Shown: positions 54,128 through 63,381 of the stretch, one piece after another
Layout of the letters: each line of letters starts with the position of its first letter
Position numbering within the stretch: the first letter of the stretch is position 1
NCBI GenBank assembly: GCA_028689615.1
Contig: JAQVCV010000005.1
Coordinates: forward strand, 1-64,000
Direction of reading: 5' to 3'
DNA length: 64,000 nucleotides
Source: Bacteroidales bacterium
GTDB lineage: Bacteria; Bacteroidota; Bacteroidia; Bacteroidales; TTA-H9
The notes under the pieces: model-generated
What the model was told of the DNA's origin: nothing
The model's database searches: none
The model's input: only the letters and a program-made list of their open reading frames with translations
Translations under genes and position numbers: made by a program

Positions 54128-54218
54128 CAAAAAATTTTGATATAGTAACAATTTGTTATACAAATAATTGAAAGCCTGATGCGGGAACGTACAGGTTGAA
54201 GTTTTAAATCCAGGAATT

Positions 54219-54614
54219 ATGACTAAAATCAAATCATTGGCAGACCTGCGGAAGATCAAGGAAGATCTGCAGGAAAAGATTCGTCTGAGAGAGAACGCCG
54301 ACCAACCGGAGAAGCTCGTTCAGATCAAGGTTGGCATGGCTACCAGCGGCATCGCATCGGGAGCCAAAGAAGTAATGAATTTCCTGATCGAAGAGCTGGA
54401 GAAACGCAATGTAGAAGCAGTTGTGACCCAGACCGGCGACATGGGTTATTGCTATGCCGAACCCACGATTGAAGTGATCGTACCAGGCAAAGAGCCTGTG
54501 GTGTTTGGCAATGTAACCACGAAGAAGGCAGATGAGATCATCGAGAAGTACATCAAGAATGGTGAACTTGTTGATGGCATCATCCCCAGAAACTACGAAA
54601 CAATTGATAATTAA
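54219..54614 (+). CDS. HndB-like thioredoxin-fold protein with lost cluster ligands
   Basis: 131 residues. The order of motifs matches the (2Fe-2S) ferredoxin subunit HndB of NADP-reducing hydrogenases: KVGMATSGIASGAKEVMNF, VVTQTGDMGYCYAEPTIEV. As I recall, the family has Cys where this protein has Ser (ATCGIA versus ATSGIA) and a TGCIGMC where this has TGDMGYC. Only one Cys (C97 or so) remains, so it cannot hold a normal [2Fe-2S] cluster. It may be a structural subunit. First gene of the operon; 18 bases before hydB. Confidence 0.82.
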   Translation: MTKIKSLADLRKIKEDLQEKIRLRENADQPEKLVQIKVGMATSGIASGAKEVMNFLIEELEKRNVEAVVTQTGDMGYCYAEPTIEVIVPGKEPVVFGNVTTKKADEIIEKYIKNGELVDGIIPRNYETIDN

Positions 54615-54632
54615 CAAATAGGAGGATAACGT

Positions 54633-56426
54633 ATGGCTAAGTACAACCAACACCTTTTGGTGTGTGGCGGAACAGGATGCCGTGCATCGCAAAGCGATGC
54701 CATAGTGGAGAGTCTGAACCGAGCATTGACGGAGCGTGGACTTGAAAACGAGGCAAAAGTAGTGATGACCGGGTGTTTTGGTTTCTGTGAAAAAGGGCCC
54801 ATCGTGAAAGTGTTGCCCGACAATACTTTTTACACACAGGTGACCCCTGCTGACTGCGACGAGATCGTGGCAGAACACATTTTCAAAGGACGTAAAGTGA
54901 ACCGGTTGCTCTACACCGATCCTGAAAATCAAGAGCATGTAAGTGATTCCAAACATATGGGTTTCTACCGCAAACAAATCCGTATTGCTCTGAGGAACTG
55001 TGGTTTTATTGATCCAGAGAACATTGAAGAGTATATTGCCCGCGACGGGTATGCAGCCCTTGGAAAAGTTTTGTTGGAAATGACACCCGAACAGGTTCTC
55101 GACGATCTGATCAAGTCGGGATTGCGCGGTCGTGGTGGCGGTGGTTTCCCCACAGGGCTCAAGTGGCAACTCACCCGCAAGGTACAAGCCGATCAAAAGT
55201 ATGTGGTTTGTAATGCCGACGAAGGCGATCCCGGTGCTTTCATGGATCGTTCGATACTTGAAGGCGATCCACACAGTGTGCTCGAAGCAATGGCAATCAA
55301 CGGTTTCTGCACAGGAGCAACCAAAGGTTTGATTTACATCAGAGCCGAGTACCCATTGGCTATCAATCGTTTGAAAATTGCCTTAAAACAAGCCCGTGAA
55401 TTTGGCCTGCTTGGCGAAAACATTCTTGGTTCCGATTTCAGTTTCGACATCGAATTGCGTTACGGAGCCGGTGCTTTCGTGTGTGGTGAGGAAACCGCGC
55501 TGATTCATTCCATGGAAGGGATGCGCGGCGAACCAACCTTCAAACCGCCATTTCCATCCGAGAGTGGTTACATGGGCAAGCCAACCAACGTGAACAACGT
55601 GGAGACCTATGCCAACATTCCCGTAATCATCCTGAAAGGACATGAGTGGTTTGCCTCGATTGGCACCGAGAAATCGAAAGGGACCAAAGTGTTTGCCCTG
55701 GCCGGGAAGATCAACAACGTAGGCTTGATTGAAGTCCCCATGGGAACCACCCTTCGCGAGGTGATTTACGAGATTGGTGGTGGTATTAAAGATGGCAAGC
55801 AATTTAAAGCCGTTCAAACAGGTGGACCTTCGGGTGGATGTTTGACAGCCAAACATCTTGACACTCCGATTGATTACGACAACCTGATTGCTGCCGGCTC
55901 GATGATGGGTTCGGGAGGAATGATTGTGATGGATGAAGACGACTGCATGGTTGCCATTGCCAAATTCTATCTGGAATTTACGGTGGAAGAATCTTGCGGA
56001 AAATGCTCACCCTGCCGTATTGGTAACAAACGCTTGCATGAAATTCTCGAGAAAATCACCAAAGGTGAAGGCACTATGGAAGATCTGGAGAACCTGCGCA
56101 ATTTGAGTCAGGTTATTAAAGACACAGCCCTGTGTGGTCTGGGTCAGACCTCGCCCAACCCTGTGTTATCGACCCTCGACAACTTCTGGGAAGAATACCT
56201 GGAGCACGTTACCGAGAAGAAATGCCGCGCCGGTGTTTGCAAACACATGCTGCGTTATGTAATTGAACCTGATGCCTGCGTTGGTTGTACAGCTTGTGCA
56301 CGCAATTGCCCGGTGAACGCTATCAGCGGCGAAAGGAAAAAGGCGCATGAAATCAACCAGGAAATCTGCATCAAGTGTGGTGCTTGCGTTGAGAAATGTA
56401 AATTCAATGCCATTTTCGTCAGGTAA
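54633..56426 (+). CDS. hydB: Electron-bifurcating-type hydrogenase subunit HydB (NuoF-like), full length
   Basis: 597 residues. An N-terminal thioredoxin-like [2Fe-2S] domain (about 1-90: VCGGTGCRASQ, VMTGCFGFCEKGP) is followed by the NADH/FMN core (SGLRGRGGGGFPTGLKW, CNADEGDPGAFMDR, CGEETALIHSMEG), the [4Fe-4S] site CGKCSPCRIG, and a C-terminal 2x[4Fe-4S] ferredoxin domain (CVGCTACARNCP, CIKCGACVEKC). This complete layout is typical of bifurcating hydrogenases that use NADH and reduced ferredoxin together. Preceded by TAGGAGG. It is transcribed with the HndB-like gene, hydA and hydC. Confidence 0.95.
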   Translation: MAKYNQHLLVCGGTGCRASQSDAIVESLNRALTERGLENEAKVVMTGCFGFCEKGPIVKVLPDNTFYTQVTPADCDEIVAEHIFKGRKVNRLLYTDPENQEHVSDSKHMGFYRKQIRIALRNCGFIDPENIEEYIARDGYAALGKVLLEMTPEQVLDDLIKSGLRGRGGGGFPTGLKWQLTRKVQADQKYVVCNADEGDPGAFMDRSILEGDPHSVLEAMAINGFCTGATKGLIYIRAEYPLAINRLKIALKQAREFGLLGENILGSDFSFDIELRYGAGAFVCGEETALIHSMEGMRGEPTFKPPFPSESGYMGKPTNVNNVETYANIPVIILKGHEWFASIGTEKSKGTKVFALAGKINNVGLIEVPMGTTLREVIYEIGGGIKDGKQFKAVQTGGPSGGCLTAKHLDTPIDYDNLIAAGSMMGSGGMIVMDEDDCMVAIAKFYLEFTVEESCGKCSPCRIGNKRLHEILEKITKGEGTMEDLENLRNLSQVIKDTALCGLGQTSPNPVLSTLDNFWEEYLEHVTEKKCRAGVCKHMLRYVIEPDACVGCTACARNCPVNAISGERKKAHEINQEICIKCGACVEKCKFNAIFVR

Positions 56427-56474
56427 GAATGCTATCATGATGATTTTATCACATCAAAATTAAATTGCAGAGAA

Positions 56475-58244
56475 ATGGAACTCATTAAATTAACCATAGA
56501 TAAAAGAAGTGTTGAAGTAGAAAAAGGTACCACCATTTTGCAGGCCGCCCGTCAAATTGGTATCGACATCCCCACGTTATGCTACTTCTCGCTGGGCGAC
56601 ATGAAGATAGAAAACAAACCAGGTGGGTGTCGTATTTGCGTGGTTGAAGTGGAAGGCCGTCGCAACCTGGCTCCTGCCTGTGCCACCGAGTGTATGGCAG
56701 GAATGGTGGTTCGCACCAACACCATACGCGTGCTGAATGCCCGTCGTACAGTGCTGGAACTCATACTTTCGGATCACCCGTTCGACTGCCTGGTGTGCGC
56801 TAAGTCGGGGAACTGCGAACTTCAGGATTTGGCTCACAAATTTGGCGTACGCGAAATTCCATATAAAGGCGAACAGAGCACTTACAGGAAAGACACCTCA
56901 CCCTCCATCATTCGTGATGTTGACAAGTGCGTGATGTGCCGTAGGTGTGAGATGATGTGCAACGATGTGCAATCGGTTGGCGCTCTTTCAGCCGTCAATC
57001 GTGGATTCCAATCGGTGGTGGCTCCGGCCTTTGAAATGAACCTCGACAAATCTGTTTGTACATACTGCGGCCAGTGTGTTGCCGTTTGCCCAACCGGAGC
57101 CCTTACCGAGGTGGATCACACCCGTCAGATCATAGCAGCTCTGGCCGATCCCAACAAAACTGTTGTAGTTCAGACTGCTCCTGCAGTTCGCGCAGCCCTT
57201 GGCGAAGAATTTGGCATGGAGCCGGGCACCCTGGTAACCGGGAAAATGGTGACAGCCCTTCGCGAGATTGGCTTTGACTACGTGTTTGACACCGACTTTG
57301 CCGCCGACCTCACCATCATGGAGGAAGGAACCGAGTTGCTGGGTCGTTTGGGTAAATTCCTCGCTGGCGACAAAGAGGTAAAACTCCCCATCCTCACCTC
57401 ATGCTGCCCTGCCTGGGTAAACTTCTTTGAGCACAATTTCCCTGAACTTAAAGATGTTCCGTCCACTTCGCGCAGTCCCCAGCAGATGTTTGGTGCCATC
57501 GCCAAAACCTACTTCGCCGATAAGATTGGAGTAAACCGTAAAGAGCTTGTAGTTGTTTCGGTGATGCCCTGTCTGGCGAAGAAATACGAATGCAGCCGCG
57601 ATGAATTCAAACATGACAACAATCCCGATGTCGATTTCAGCATCTCGACTCGCGAACTTGCTGCCCTTATCAAACAAGCCAACATTGACCTGGTGACCCT
57701 TCCTGAAGAAGATTTTGACAACCCGATGGGAGAATCAACCGGAGCTTCAGTAATCTTCGGAACTACAGGTGGTGTGATCGAAGCCGCAGTACGTACAGCC
57801 TACGAAGTTCACACAGGCAAAAAACTGGAGAAAGTTGACTTTGAAGAACTCAGAGGTCTAGAAGGAATTCGTCATGCAGAAGTTGACTTTGACGGACTGA
57901 AACTCAACATTGGAATTGCACACGGTTTGGGCAATGCTCGTCAGTTGCTCAACGATGTTCGCGATGGCAAATCGGAGTTTCATGCAATTGAGATCATGGC
58001 CTGCCCGGGTGGTTGTATAGGTGGTGGTGGTCAGCCGCTGCACCACGGCAATTCCACGATACTGAAAGCCCGTCAGATGGCTCTGTATCGCGAAGATGCC
58101 GGCAAACCTATCCGCAAATCGCACGAGAACCCCTTCATCGTTAAGCTCTACGAAGAATTCTTAGGGAAACCCATGAGCGAAAAATCGCATCATTTGTTGC
58201 ACACACACTATTTCGACAAGAGTACCAAAATTGTTGTTGAATAG
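56475..58244 (+). CDS. hydA: [FeFe]-hydrogenase catalytic subunit HydA, copy 2
   Basis: 589 residues, same layout as copy 1: [2Fe-2S] domain (C36, C52, C55, C69), His-ligated cluster (H101, C105, C108, C114), two [4Fe-4S] sites (C152-C162, C195-C205) and the H-cluster domain. L1 is the canonical TSCCPAW (C310, C311), L2 MPCLAKKYE, L3 EIMACPGGCIGGGGQP. The position that is Cys333 in copy 1 is Ser332 here. It should catalyse reversible H2 evolution. It lies 48 bases after hydB and 47 bases before hydC. Confidence 0.96.
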   Translation: MELIKLTIDKRSVEVEKGTTILQAARQIGIDIPTLCYFSLGDMKIENKPGGCRICVVEVEGRRNLAPACATECMAGMVVRTNTIRVLNARRTVLELILSDHPFDCLVCAKSGNCELQDLAHKFGVREIPYKGEQSTYRKDTSPSIIRDVDKCVMCRRCEMMCNDVQSVGALSAVNRGFQSVVAPAFEMNLDKSVCTYCGQCVAVCPTGALTEVDHTRQIIAALADPNKTVVVQTAPAVRAALGEEFGMEPGTLVTGKMVTALREIGFDYVFDTDFAADLTIMEEGTELLGRLGKFLAGDKEVKLPILTSCCPAWVNFFEHNFPELKDVPSTSRSPQQMFGAIAKTYFADKIGVNRKELVVVSVMPCLAKKYECSRDEFKHDNNPDVDFSISTRELAALIKQANIDLVTLPEEDFDNPMGESTGASVIFGTTGGVIEAAVRTAYEVHTGKKLEKVDFEELRGLEGIRHAEVDFDGLKLNIGIAHGLGNARQLLNDVRDGKSEFHAIEIMACPGGCIGGGGQPLHHGNSTILKARQMALYREDAGKPIRKSHENPFIVKLYEEFLGKPMSEKSHHLLHTHYFDKSTKIVVE

Positions 58245-58291
58245 TTGGTAAGTTCATCAAAGGTTTGAGAATCATAAAAAATTGAATTACA

Positions 58292-58771
58292 ATGGCTGAA
58301 ATTAAATTGCCCGAAAATAAGCTCAACCAGCTGAAAGAGGTAGCCAAATCGTTCAACAACGATGGTGGCGAATTGATTAACGTGCTGCACAAAGCTCAGG
58401 AAATTTTTGGATACCTGCCCGCCGAAGTGCAGGAGGTGGTTGCCAAAGAACTGAATGTTTCGGTAGCACATGTTTATGGTGTGGTTTCGTTTTATTCGTT
58501 CTTCACCATGACTCCCAAAGGGAAGCACCCCATCTCGATCTGCCTCGGAACTGCCTGCTATGTGCGTGGTGCTGAGAAAGTTCTGGATGAATTCCGCAAA
58601 TTGCTCAAAATCCAGGTTGGCGAAACCACTCCCGATGGAAAATTCTCGCTGTCGGGACTCAGATGCGTGGGAGCCTGCGGCCTGGCCCCGGTTGTTACAA
58701 TCGGTGAAAAGGTTTACGGACGCGTTGCTCCCGATGGAGTGAAAGAGATACTTGCCGAATACAAAGACTAA
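58292..58771 (+). CDS. hydC: Hydrogenase [2Fe-2S] subunit HydC (NuoE-like), copy 2
   Basis: 159 residues, NuoE family. Ligands CLGTAC (Cx4C) and CVGAC (Cx3C) are intact; AHVYGVVSFYSF matches the family. It lies last in this operon, whereas copy 1 is first in its operon. It should carry electrons from HydB to HydA. A strong terminator follows the stop. Confidence 0.94.
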   Translation: MAEIKLPENKLNQLKEVAKSFNNDGGELINVLHKAQEIFGYLPAEVQEVVAKELNVSVAHVYGVVSFYSFFTMTPKGKHPISICLGTACYVRGAEKVLDEFRKLLKIQVGETTPDGKFSLSGLRCVGACGLAPVVTIGEKVYGRVAPDGVKEILAEYKD

Positions 58772-58790
58772 GTACAACTCTTGTTTTATT

Positions 58791-58820
58791 AAAAGCCGAT
58801 CTTGATGGTCGGCTTTTTTT
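58791..58820 (+). terminator. Terminator of the second hydrogenase operon
   Basis: Stem AAAAGCCGA / TCGGCTTTT with a T run. Ends the transcript 20 bases past the stop of hydC. Confidence 0.88.
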
Positions 58821-58867
58821 CTGTCTTTTTCATAATTAGGTATTAAAATACTTATTAACTTCGCAAC

Positions 58868-60400
58868 ATGAAAAAGAACGCACCCGGCAACAAGAAGCGA
58901 ATTGCCCGATGGCTTCACAAATGGCCTGCTGTGGTAGTTGCAGCAGCCATACTCCTTTTTGCAATTTCAGGGATCATACTCAACCACAGAAACCTGTTCA
59001 GCGAACTGGCGATAGACCGCTCGTTGCTGCCTCCAGGCTATCAGTATCAGAACTGGAACCTGGGTGCTTTGCGCGGAGCGCACCAACTAACCGACAGCAC
59101 CCTGATGGTATATGGGAATGTTGGAATCTGGAAGATTAATCAGTCAACAGGTCGGTTCAGCAGCGCCAACAATGGGCTCCCATCCGGAATAGACGGGAGA
59201 AAGACCGAAATTGTGCTTGAAAACAGCAACAAAGTTTTGCTGGCCGGAACCTTTTCGGGTCTTTACAGATACGACACGACGCCAGCAAGTTGGATACCAG
59301 TAAAAATCCCGGGGAGAAGCCAAAGGGTTGTTGATTTAATGCAATTGGGTGATTCAACCTATGTTATGACCAGGTCGGAACTGTATGTCACAACAGATCT
59401 GCAGAATTTTTCCGAAGTTGTGCTAAAAACTCCCGAAGGGTACCAGCACAAGGAATCGCTTTTCACTACACTTTGGATGCTTCACAGTGGAGAACTGTTT
59501 GGAATAGTGGGTCAATTATTCGCCGATTTACTGGGCATCGTATTCATAGTATTAGCCCTGACAGGAATTGCACTTTTCCTTTTTCCCCGCATTATAAAAC
59601 GGAAGGTTAAGAGAGCCGGAGGTAGCAGTTCGCTGGTTCAACAATACAAGGCACACAGAAAGTGGCACAACAAAACAGGCTGGTATTCACTGATATTTTT
59701 GATAGTTATGACCATGAGCGGGATGTTTCTAAGGCCACCACTCCTCATTCCAATCGCCCCAGTTGAAGTAGGTATCATACCTTTTACCACGCTCGATTCG
59801 CCAAACCCCTGGCGCGACAAGCTGAGGCGGATGGTTTACAACCAACAGTCGGGTAAAATACTCCTTTATACTTCCGATGGTTTTTACAACGTTTCGCCAA
59901 CGCTTGACGGTAATGTGAAGCAGGAACCGGTTCAACCACCTGTGAGTGTTATGGGTTGCAACGTGTTGTTGTCGCTAAACCCCGGTGTATTTTTGGTAGG
60001 GAGTTTCAGCGGGTTGTATTTGTGGATACCCACCAGCGGGATCGTGGTAGATGCCTTTACAAACCAACCTGTTGCAAGCAGAAATGGCGCACCCATTTCC
60101 GATAAAATGATACAGGGCCTCGTTAAATGGAACAACCATACATTGATACTTGATTACAGGGCAGGAATAATTGACAATGTGAATGATAAGCCATTCCCCT
60201 CCATGCCCGGTGTGGTAGAAGAAGCCTCACCCATGTCGCTGTGGAATGCAGCCCTTGAGGTGCATACCGGAAGGATTTTCGAGCATTTGCTGGGTCCATT
60301 CTACATTTTGTACATCCCGTTGATGGGACTTACGACCCTGGCGGTTCTCGTAAGCGGCTTTGTGCTGTTGCTTAGGAGGCGGAGGAAAGAAAAGAGTTAA
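58868..60400 (+). CDS. PepSY-associated membrane protein
   Basis: 510 residues. Four membrane segments are visible (about 20-42, 215-245, 275-297 and 476-502), with the His-containing helix-flanking motifs RWLHKWPAVVV, KAHRKWHNKTGWYS and HTGRIFEHLLG, of the kind found in PepSY-TM and iron-regulated membrane proteins. Periplasmic loops contain blade-like repeats (NVGIWKINQSTGRF, SGLYRYD, SGLYLWIP). Relatives are linked to iron uptake or heme/electron transfer, but no substrate can be assigned. Its stop overlaps the stop of the convergent gene at 60397. Confidence 0.82.
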   Translation: MKKNAPGNKKRIARWLHKWPAVVVAAAILLFAISGIILNHRNLFSELAIDRSLLPPGYQYQNWNLGALRGAHQLTDSTLMVYGNVGIWKINQSTGRFSSANNGLPSGIDGRKTEIVLENSNKVLLAGTFSGLYRYDTTPASWIPVKIPGRSQRVVDLMQLGDSTYVMTRSELYVTTDLQNFSEVVLKTPEGYQHKESLFTTLWMLHSGELFGIVGQLFADLLGIVFIVLALTGIALFLFPRIIKRKVKRAGGSSSLVQQYKAHRKWHNKTGWYSLIFLIVMTMSGMFLRPPLLIPIAPVEVGIIPFTTLDSPNPWRDKLRRMVYNQQSGKILLYTSDGFYNVSPTLDGNVKQEPVQPPVSVMGCNVLLSLNPGVFLVGSFSGLYLWIPTSGIVVDAFTNQPVASRNGAPISDKMIQGLVKWNNHTLILDYRAGIIDNVNDKPFPSMPGVVEEASPMSLWNAALEVHTGRIFEHLLGPFYILYIPLMGLTTLAVLVSGFVLLLRRRRKEKS

Positions 60401-61068
60401 ATCACAACGTTAGCGACGTCAGACATCGCCACGTCACTTGTTTTCCGAACATCAATCATCGTTCGGGTTGTTTCGAGCAGAAGGCGATCGGAAGCTACAA
60501 AACAAGTGGCAGTGAGTTTAAAGGGATGCTGTTCGAGGTGAAGAATTTCTTGATCACGGTTTTGAAGCTTAACCGGAAAGCCCGTGGTTGTAGGTATTTC
60601 AATATTTTTAGATTTGAGCACCAAATCCATGAATTGTTTTTGCTGCTCATCAGAACCATTATAAACACTAAACTCGCTCAAAATAAACAATTTATCGACA
60701 AAGATATAAACTGATTTATACATCAAAGAACCCGAGTTACCTCGATAACCAGCTGCCATGAGTGGTACTCCCCTCTCGAAACAGGCATTAAATAGCAGGG
60801 GTTTGCCATAAACTTTAACAAATTGACTAAAAGTTGAACCAAAAGGTATTTTATTTATATCCAACGATTTATCAATTTTAATCGGATTAGATTCGATGAT
60901 TGAATCTATACTGTTAAAATGATCACTGAATCGATCATCGATAGCAGGCTTCACGGCAAAAGCCTGGCGATAATCATTGGTTCGGAGTTTGGAGTACAAT
61001 TGATAATACTCAGGGCTGTAAAACCCCTTTTTAAGCAAAACACCAGTAAGCCGCAATGCCTTTATCAT
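60397..61068 (-). CDS. Hypothetical protein
   Basis: 223 residues from the ATG at 61066-61068; a more upstream ATG would add 22 atypical residues. No signal peptide, membrane segment or recognised motif. Composition is protein-like (VYGKPLLFNACFERGVPLMAAG, IFVDKLFILSEFSVY), so it is probably real. It is convergent to the PepSY-type gene with a 4-base TTAA stop overlap. The 370 bases between its start and tRNA-Pro hold no gene. Confidence 0.65.
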   Translation of the reverse strand: MIKALRLTGVLLKKGFYSPEYYQLYSKLRTNDYRQAFAVKPAIDDRFSDHFNSIDSIIESNPIKIDKSLDINKIPFGSTFSQFVKVYGKPLLFNACFERGVPLMAAGYRGNSGSLMYKSVYIFVDKLFILSEFSVYNGSDEQQKQFMDLVLKSKNIEIPTTTGFPVKLQNRDQEILHLEQHPFKLTATCFVASDRLLLETTRTMIDVRKTSDVAMSDVANVVI

Positions 61069-61404
61069 ACAGCAGAAATTTGAAGAGATAACCTTTGAAC
61101 TGAGATTGCAAAGGAAAGGAAAAAATTGCAACAACTCAAATGTTTCAAATATGATAAGAGCACTACTGACACATAAGCCCCGAATACCACAATATCAATT
61201 GATTTCATTTATACGGAGTAGTTATGATGGCGCAAAAGCATCTTTGCCCGCCATGCCCTTGCGGGCAATCAAAACACACAGAACTTATTTAGCCTTACAA
61301 TTTATGGAGGGAAGGCCAGTGCATTGTTTATCATGCAGGTAACTCTGATAAGAGGGGTACTGAATAAAACCTGAATCTGAAAAGTGATTGGGGAAAAAGC
61401 ACAA

Positions 61405-61434
61405 AACCCTTGCTGTTTAAACAGCAAGGGTTTG
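61405..61434 (-). terminator. Terminator after tRNA-Pro
   Basis: Perfect 15-bp inverted repeat, AAACCCTTGCTGTTT and its complement, immediately 3' of the tRNA on the minus strand. The T run on that strand is short. Confidence 0.75.
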
Positions 61435-61438
61435 CTTG

Positions 61439-61513
61439 TCGGGGTGAATGGATTCGAACCATCGACCTCCTGGTCCCAAACCAGGCGCGCTAACCGGACT
61501 ACGCTACACCCCG
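61439..61513 (-). tRNA. tRNA-Pro (anticodon TGG)
   Basis: 75 nt. Acceptor stem CGGGGTG / CACCCCG with the C1-G72 pair of bacterial tRNA-Pro, discriminator A, anticodon loop TTTGGGA, T-loop TTCGAAT. No encoded CCA. Confidence 0.96.
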
Positions 61514-61519
61514 AAAAGA

Positions 61520-61547
61520 AAATATCCCGTACGGCATCGGGATATTT
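61520..61547 (-). terminator. Hairpin between tRNA-Ser and tRNA-Pro
   Basis: Stem AAATATCCCG / CGGGATATTT, 8-base loop. It may end the tRNA-Ser transcript or be a processing site. Confidence 0.6.
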
Positions 61548-61558
61548 CTATGTGGCTG

Positions 61559-61645
61559 CGGTGAGAGGGGGATTCGAACCCCCGGTACAGTTTCCCGTAC
61601 GGCAGTTTAGCAAACTGCTGGTTTCAGCCACTCACCCATCTCACC
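61559..61645 (-). tRNA. tRNA-Ser (anticodon GCT)
   Basis: 87 nt with a long variable arm. Acceptor GGTGAGA / TCTCACC, discriminator G, anticodon loop TTGCTAA between GCAGT/ACTGC, T-loop TTCGAAT. It decodes AGC/AGU. Confidence 0.96.
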
Positions 61646-61851
61646 GGGAGTGTGAAAGAACTAGAACTTCCGATCATTCTAAGAACTTAGAAAGCACTGG
61701 TGCTTTCAGGGGTGCAAAGATAGAGGATTTTGAATTGCTGGCAAATTTTTTTTTCATTGAGGGGAAGAAATCGGGTCTCAAAACAAAACCTATACCATTA
61801 AATAATTGTTGTTGTGTGCGATTTATTTGATTTTTTCGTTTGTAACAATCT

Positions 61852-63180
61852 ATGAAACGAATCTTGATTCCGCTGTCGGGCGTGGCCCTCCTCATCTTTG
61901 TTGTGCTGCTGTTGCCGCAACTGCGACCATCAAATGCCGGTCCGGCAGGGCTTTACGTGTTGCTTTTGCTCTTGGATGTGTACTTGTGGCTTTCGTTCAA
62001 GGAGACCCTAAAAAAGACCTCACGACCTGTTGCTGTTGTTCTGGGCTTTCTCTACTGGTTACCATCACTTTTAATGGGAGGAGCCGCTCTTGCTATGCTT
62101 GCAGAGCATTTCGGTTTTTGGAATCAGACTGTAAGAATATGGCTTTTCGCATTTGTTGGAATATCGTATGCTTCAAAAATTTTACCAGCTATTTTCCTTC
62201 TTCTTTCAGATTTTTTTCGGGTGATAAACTGGCTTTTTCTAAGAGCATTTACAAATAAAACCCAACCACGGCCTCAATGGCATCAACTTAACCGGAGCAG
62301 ATTTCTAAGGTACATCGGGCTGTTGGGTGGTGGACTGATTTTCAGCAGCATGCTTGCAGGGATGATCAGATGGGTTTACGACTTCAGAGTTCATAGGGTT
62401 AAAATACCACTCAAAGGGCTTGGGAAAGCGTTCAGGGGCTACAAGATTGTTCAGATAAGCGACCTTCACCTTGGAAGTTGGTCATCGACCGAACCACTCG
62501 ACGAGGTTGTTGCAATTATCAAGAGCTTAAAAGCCGACCTGGTAGTTTTTACGGGCGATTTGGTCAATTACCATACAGGCGAGACAAAACCCTTTGGCCC
62601 GATTCTCAAGAAGATTAAACCGCCCGACGGGGTTTTGGCTGTGCTTGGGAACCACGATTATGGCAACTATGTTACATGGGAGTCAGACGATGCGAAGAGA
62701 CAGAACATGGATGATTTGTACTCTTTTTTTCAGGAAATTGGATGGCGGCTGCTAAACAACGAAACCCGGGTCATAAAAAGAAACGGGGATTCGCTGGCTG
62801 TTACAGGGGTAGAGAACTGGGGAGCAAATCCACGATTTCCAAAAAGAGGGGATCTTGAAAGCGCCATGAAAGGACTCGACGAGCAGATTGAAGCCAGGAT
62901 ACTCCTCTCGCACGATCCTACCCATTGGCAACACATAGTCAGCCGGTCGTTTCCATCGATAGGGCTTACCCTGAGCGGGCATACCCATGGAATGCAAATG
63001 GGATACGAAGGCAAGAACTTCAGGTGGAGCCCGGCTCAGTATGTCTATCGCTATTGGGCCGGATTGTACAAACACTCTGATACCGGTCAATTCCTGTATG
63101 TCAACCGCGGGCTGGGTCATATTGGCTACCCTGGTCGAATAGGAATCAGACCTGAGATTACGCTCATAGAATTGGTTTGA
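61852..63180 (+). CDS. Membrane-anchored metallophosphoesterase (YkuE/YaeI type)
   Basis: 442 residues. Four or five N-terminal membrane segments (about 3-22, 31-50, 61-83, 93-115, 150-172) precede a calcineurin-like catalytic domain with QISDLHLGS, VFTGDLVNY, VLGNHDYGN, LLSHDP and LSGHTHGMQMG, which supply all metal ligands. YkuE-like members are exported by Tat in Bacillus; this one has a multi-helix anchor instead. Substrate unknown. It starts 206 bases from tRNA-Ser and is followed by a TTTG-rich simple repeat. Confidence 0.93.
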   Translation: MKRILIPLSGVALLIFVVLLLPQLRPSNAGPAGLYVLLLLLDVYLWLSFKETLKKTSRPVAVVLGFLYWLPSLLMGGAALAMLAEHFGFWNQTVRIWLFAFVGISYASKILPAIFLLLSDFFRVINWLFLRAFTNKTQPRPQWHQLNRSRFLRYIGLLGGGLIFSSMLAGMIRWVYDFRVHRVKIPLKGLGKAFRGYKIVQISDLHLGSWSSTEPLDEVVAIIKSLKADLVVFTGDLVNYHTGETKPFGPILKKIKPPDGVLAVLGNHDYGNYVTWESDDAKRQNMDDLYSFFQEIGWRLLNNETRVIKRNGDSLAVTGVENWGANPRFPKRGDLESAMKGLDEQIEARILLSHDPTHWQHIVSRSFPSIGLTLSGHTHGMQMGYEGKNFRWSPAQYVYRYWAGLYKHSDTGQFLYVNRGLGHIGYPGRIGIRPEITLIELV

Positions 63181-63256
63181 TTGTTTGGTTTGTTTTGTTT
63201 GTTTTGTTTGTTTTGTTTGTTTGGTTTGTTTTGTTTGTTTGGTTTGTTTTGTTGGC
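63181..63256. repeat. TTTGTTTGG-type simple repeat
   Basis: About fifteen 5-base-like TTTG/TTTGG units. A similar run lies at 15400-15435. The remaining sequence up to 63381 shows no gene. Confidence 0.9.
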
Positions 63257-63381
63257 CTCTCTCTCCCTTCCCCTGATAGCGATGGGGGCTATCGGAACCC
63301 TCTCCCTCTCTACTCCCCGTCTCCATATCCCGATCCGCGACGCCCCTTAGCGCTCCATTGCTATCCGGGACTTTCCTTTTG

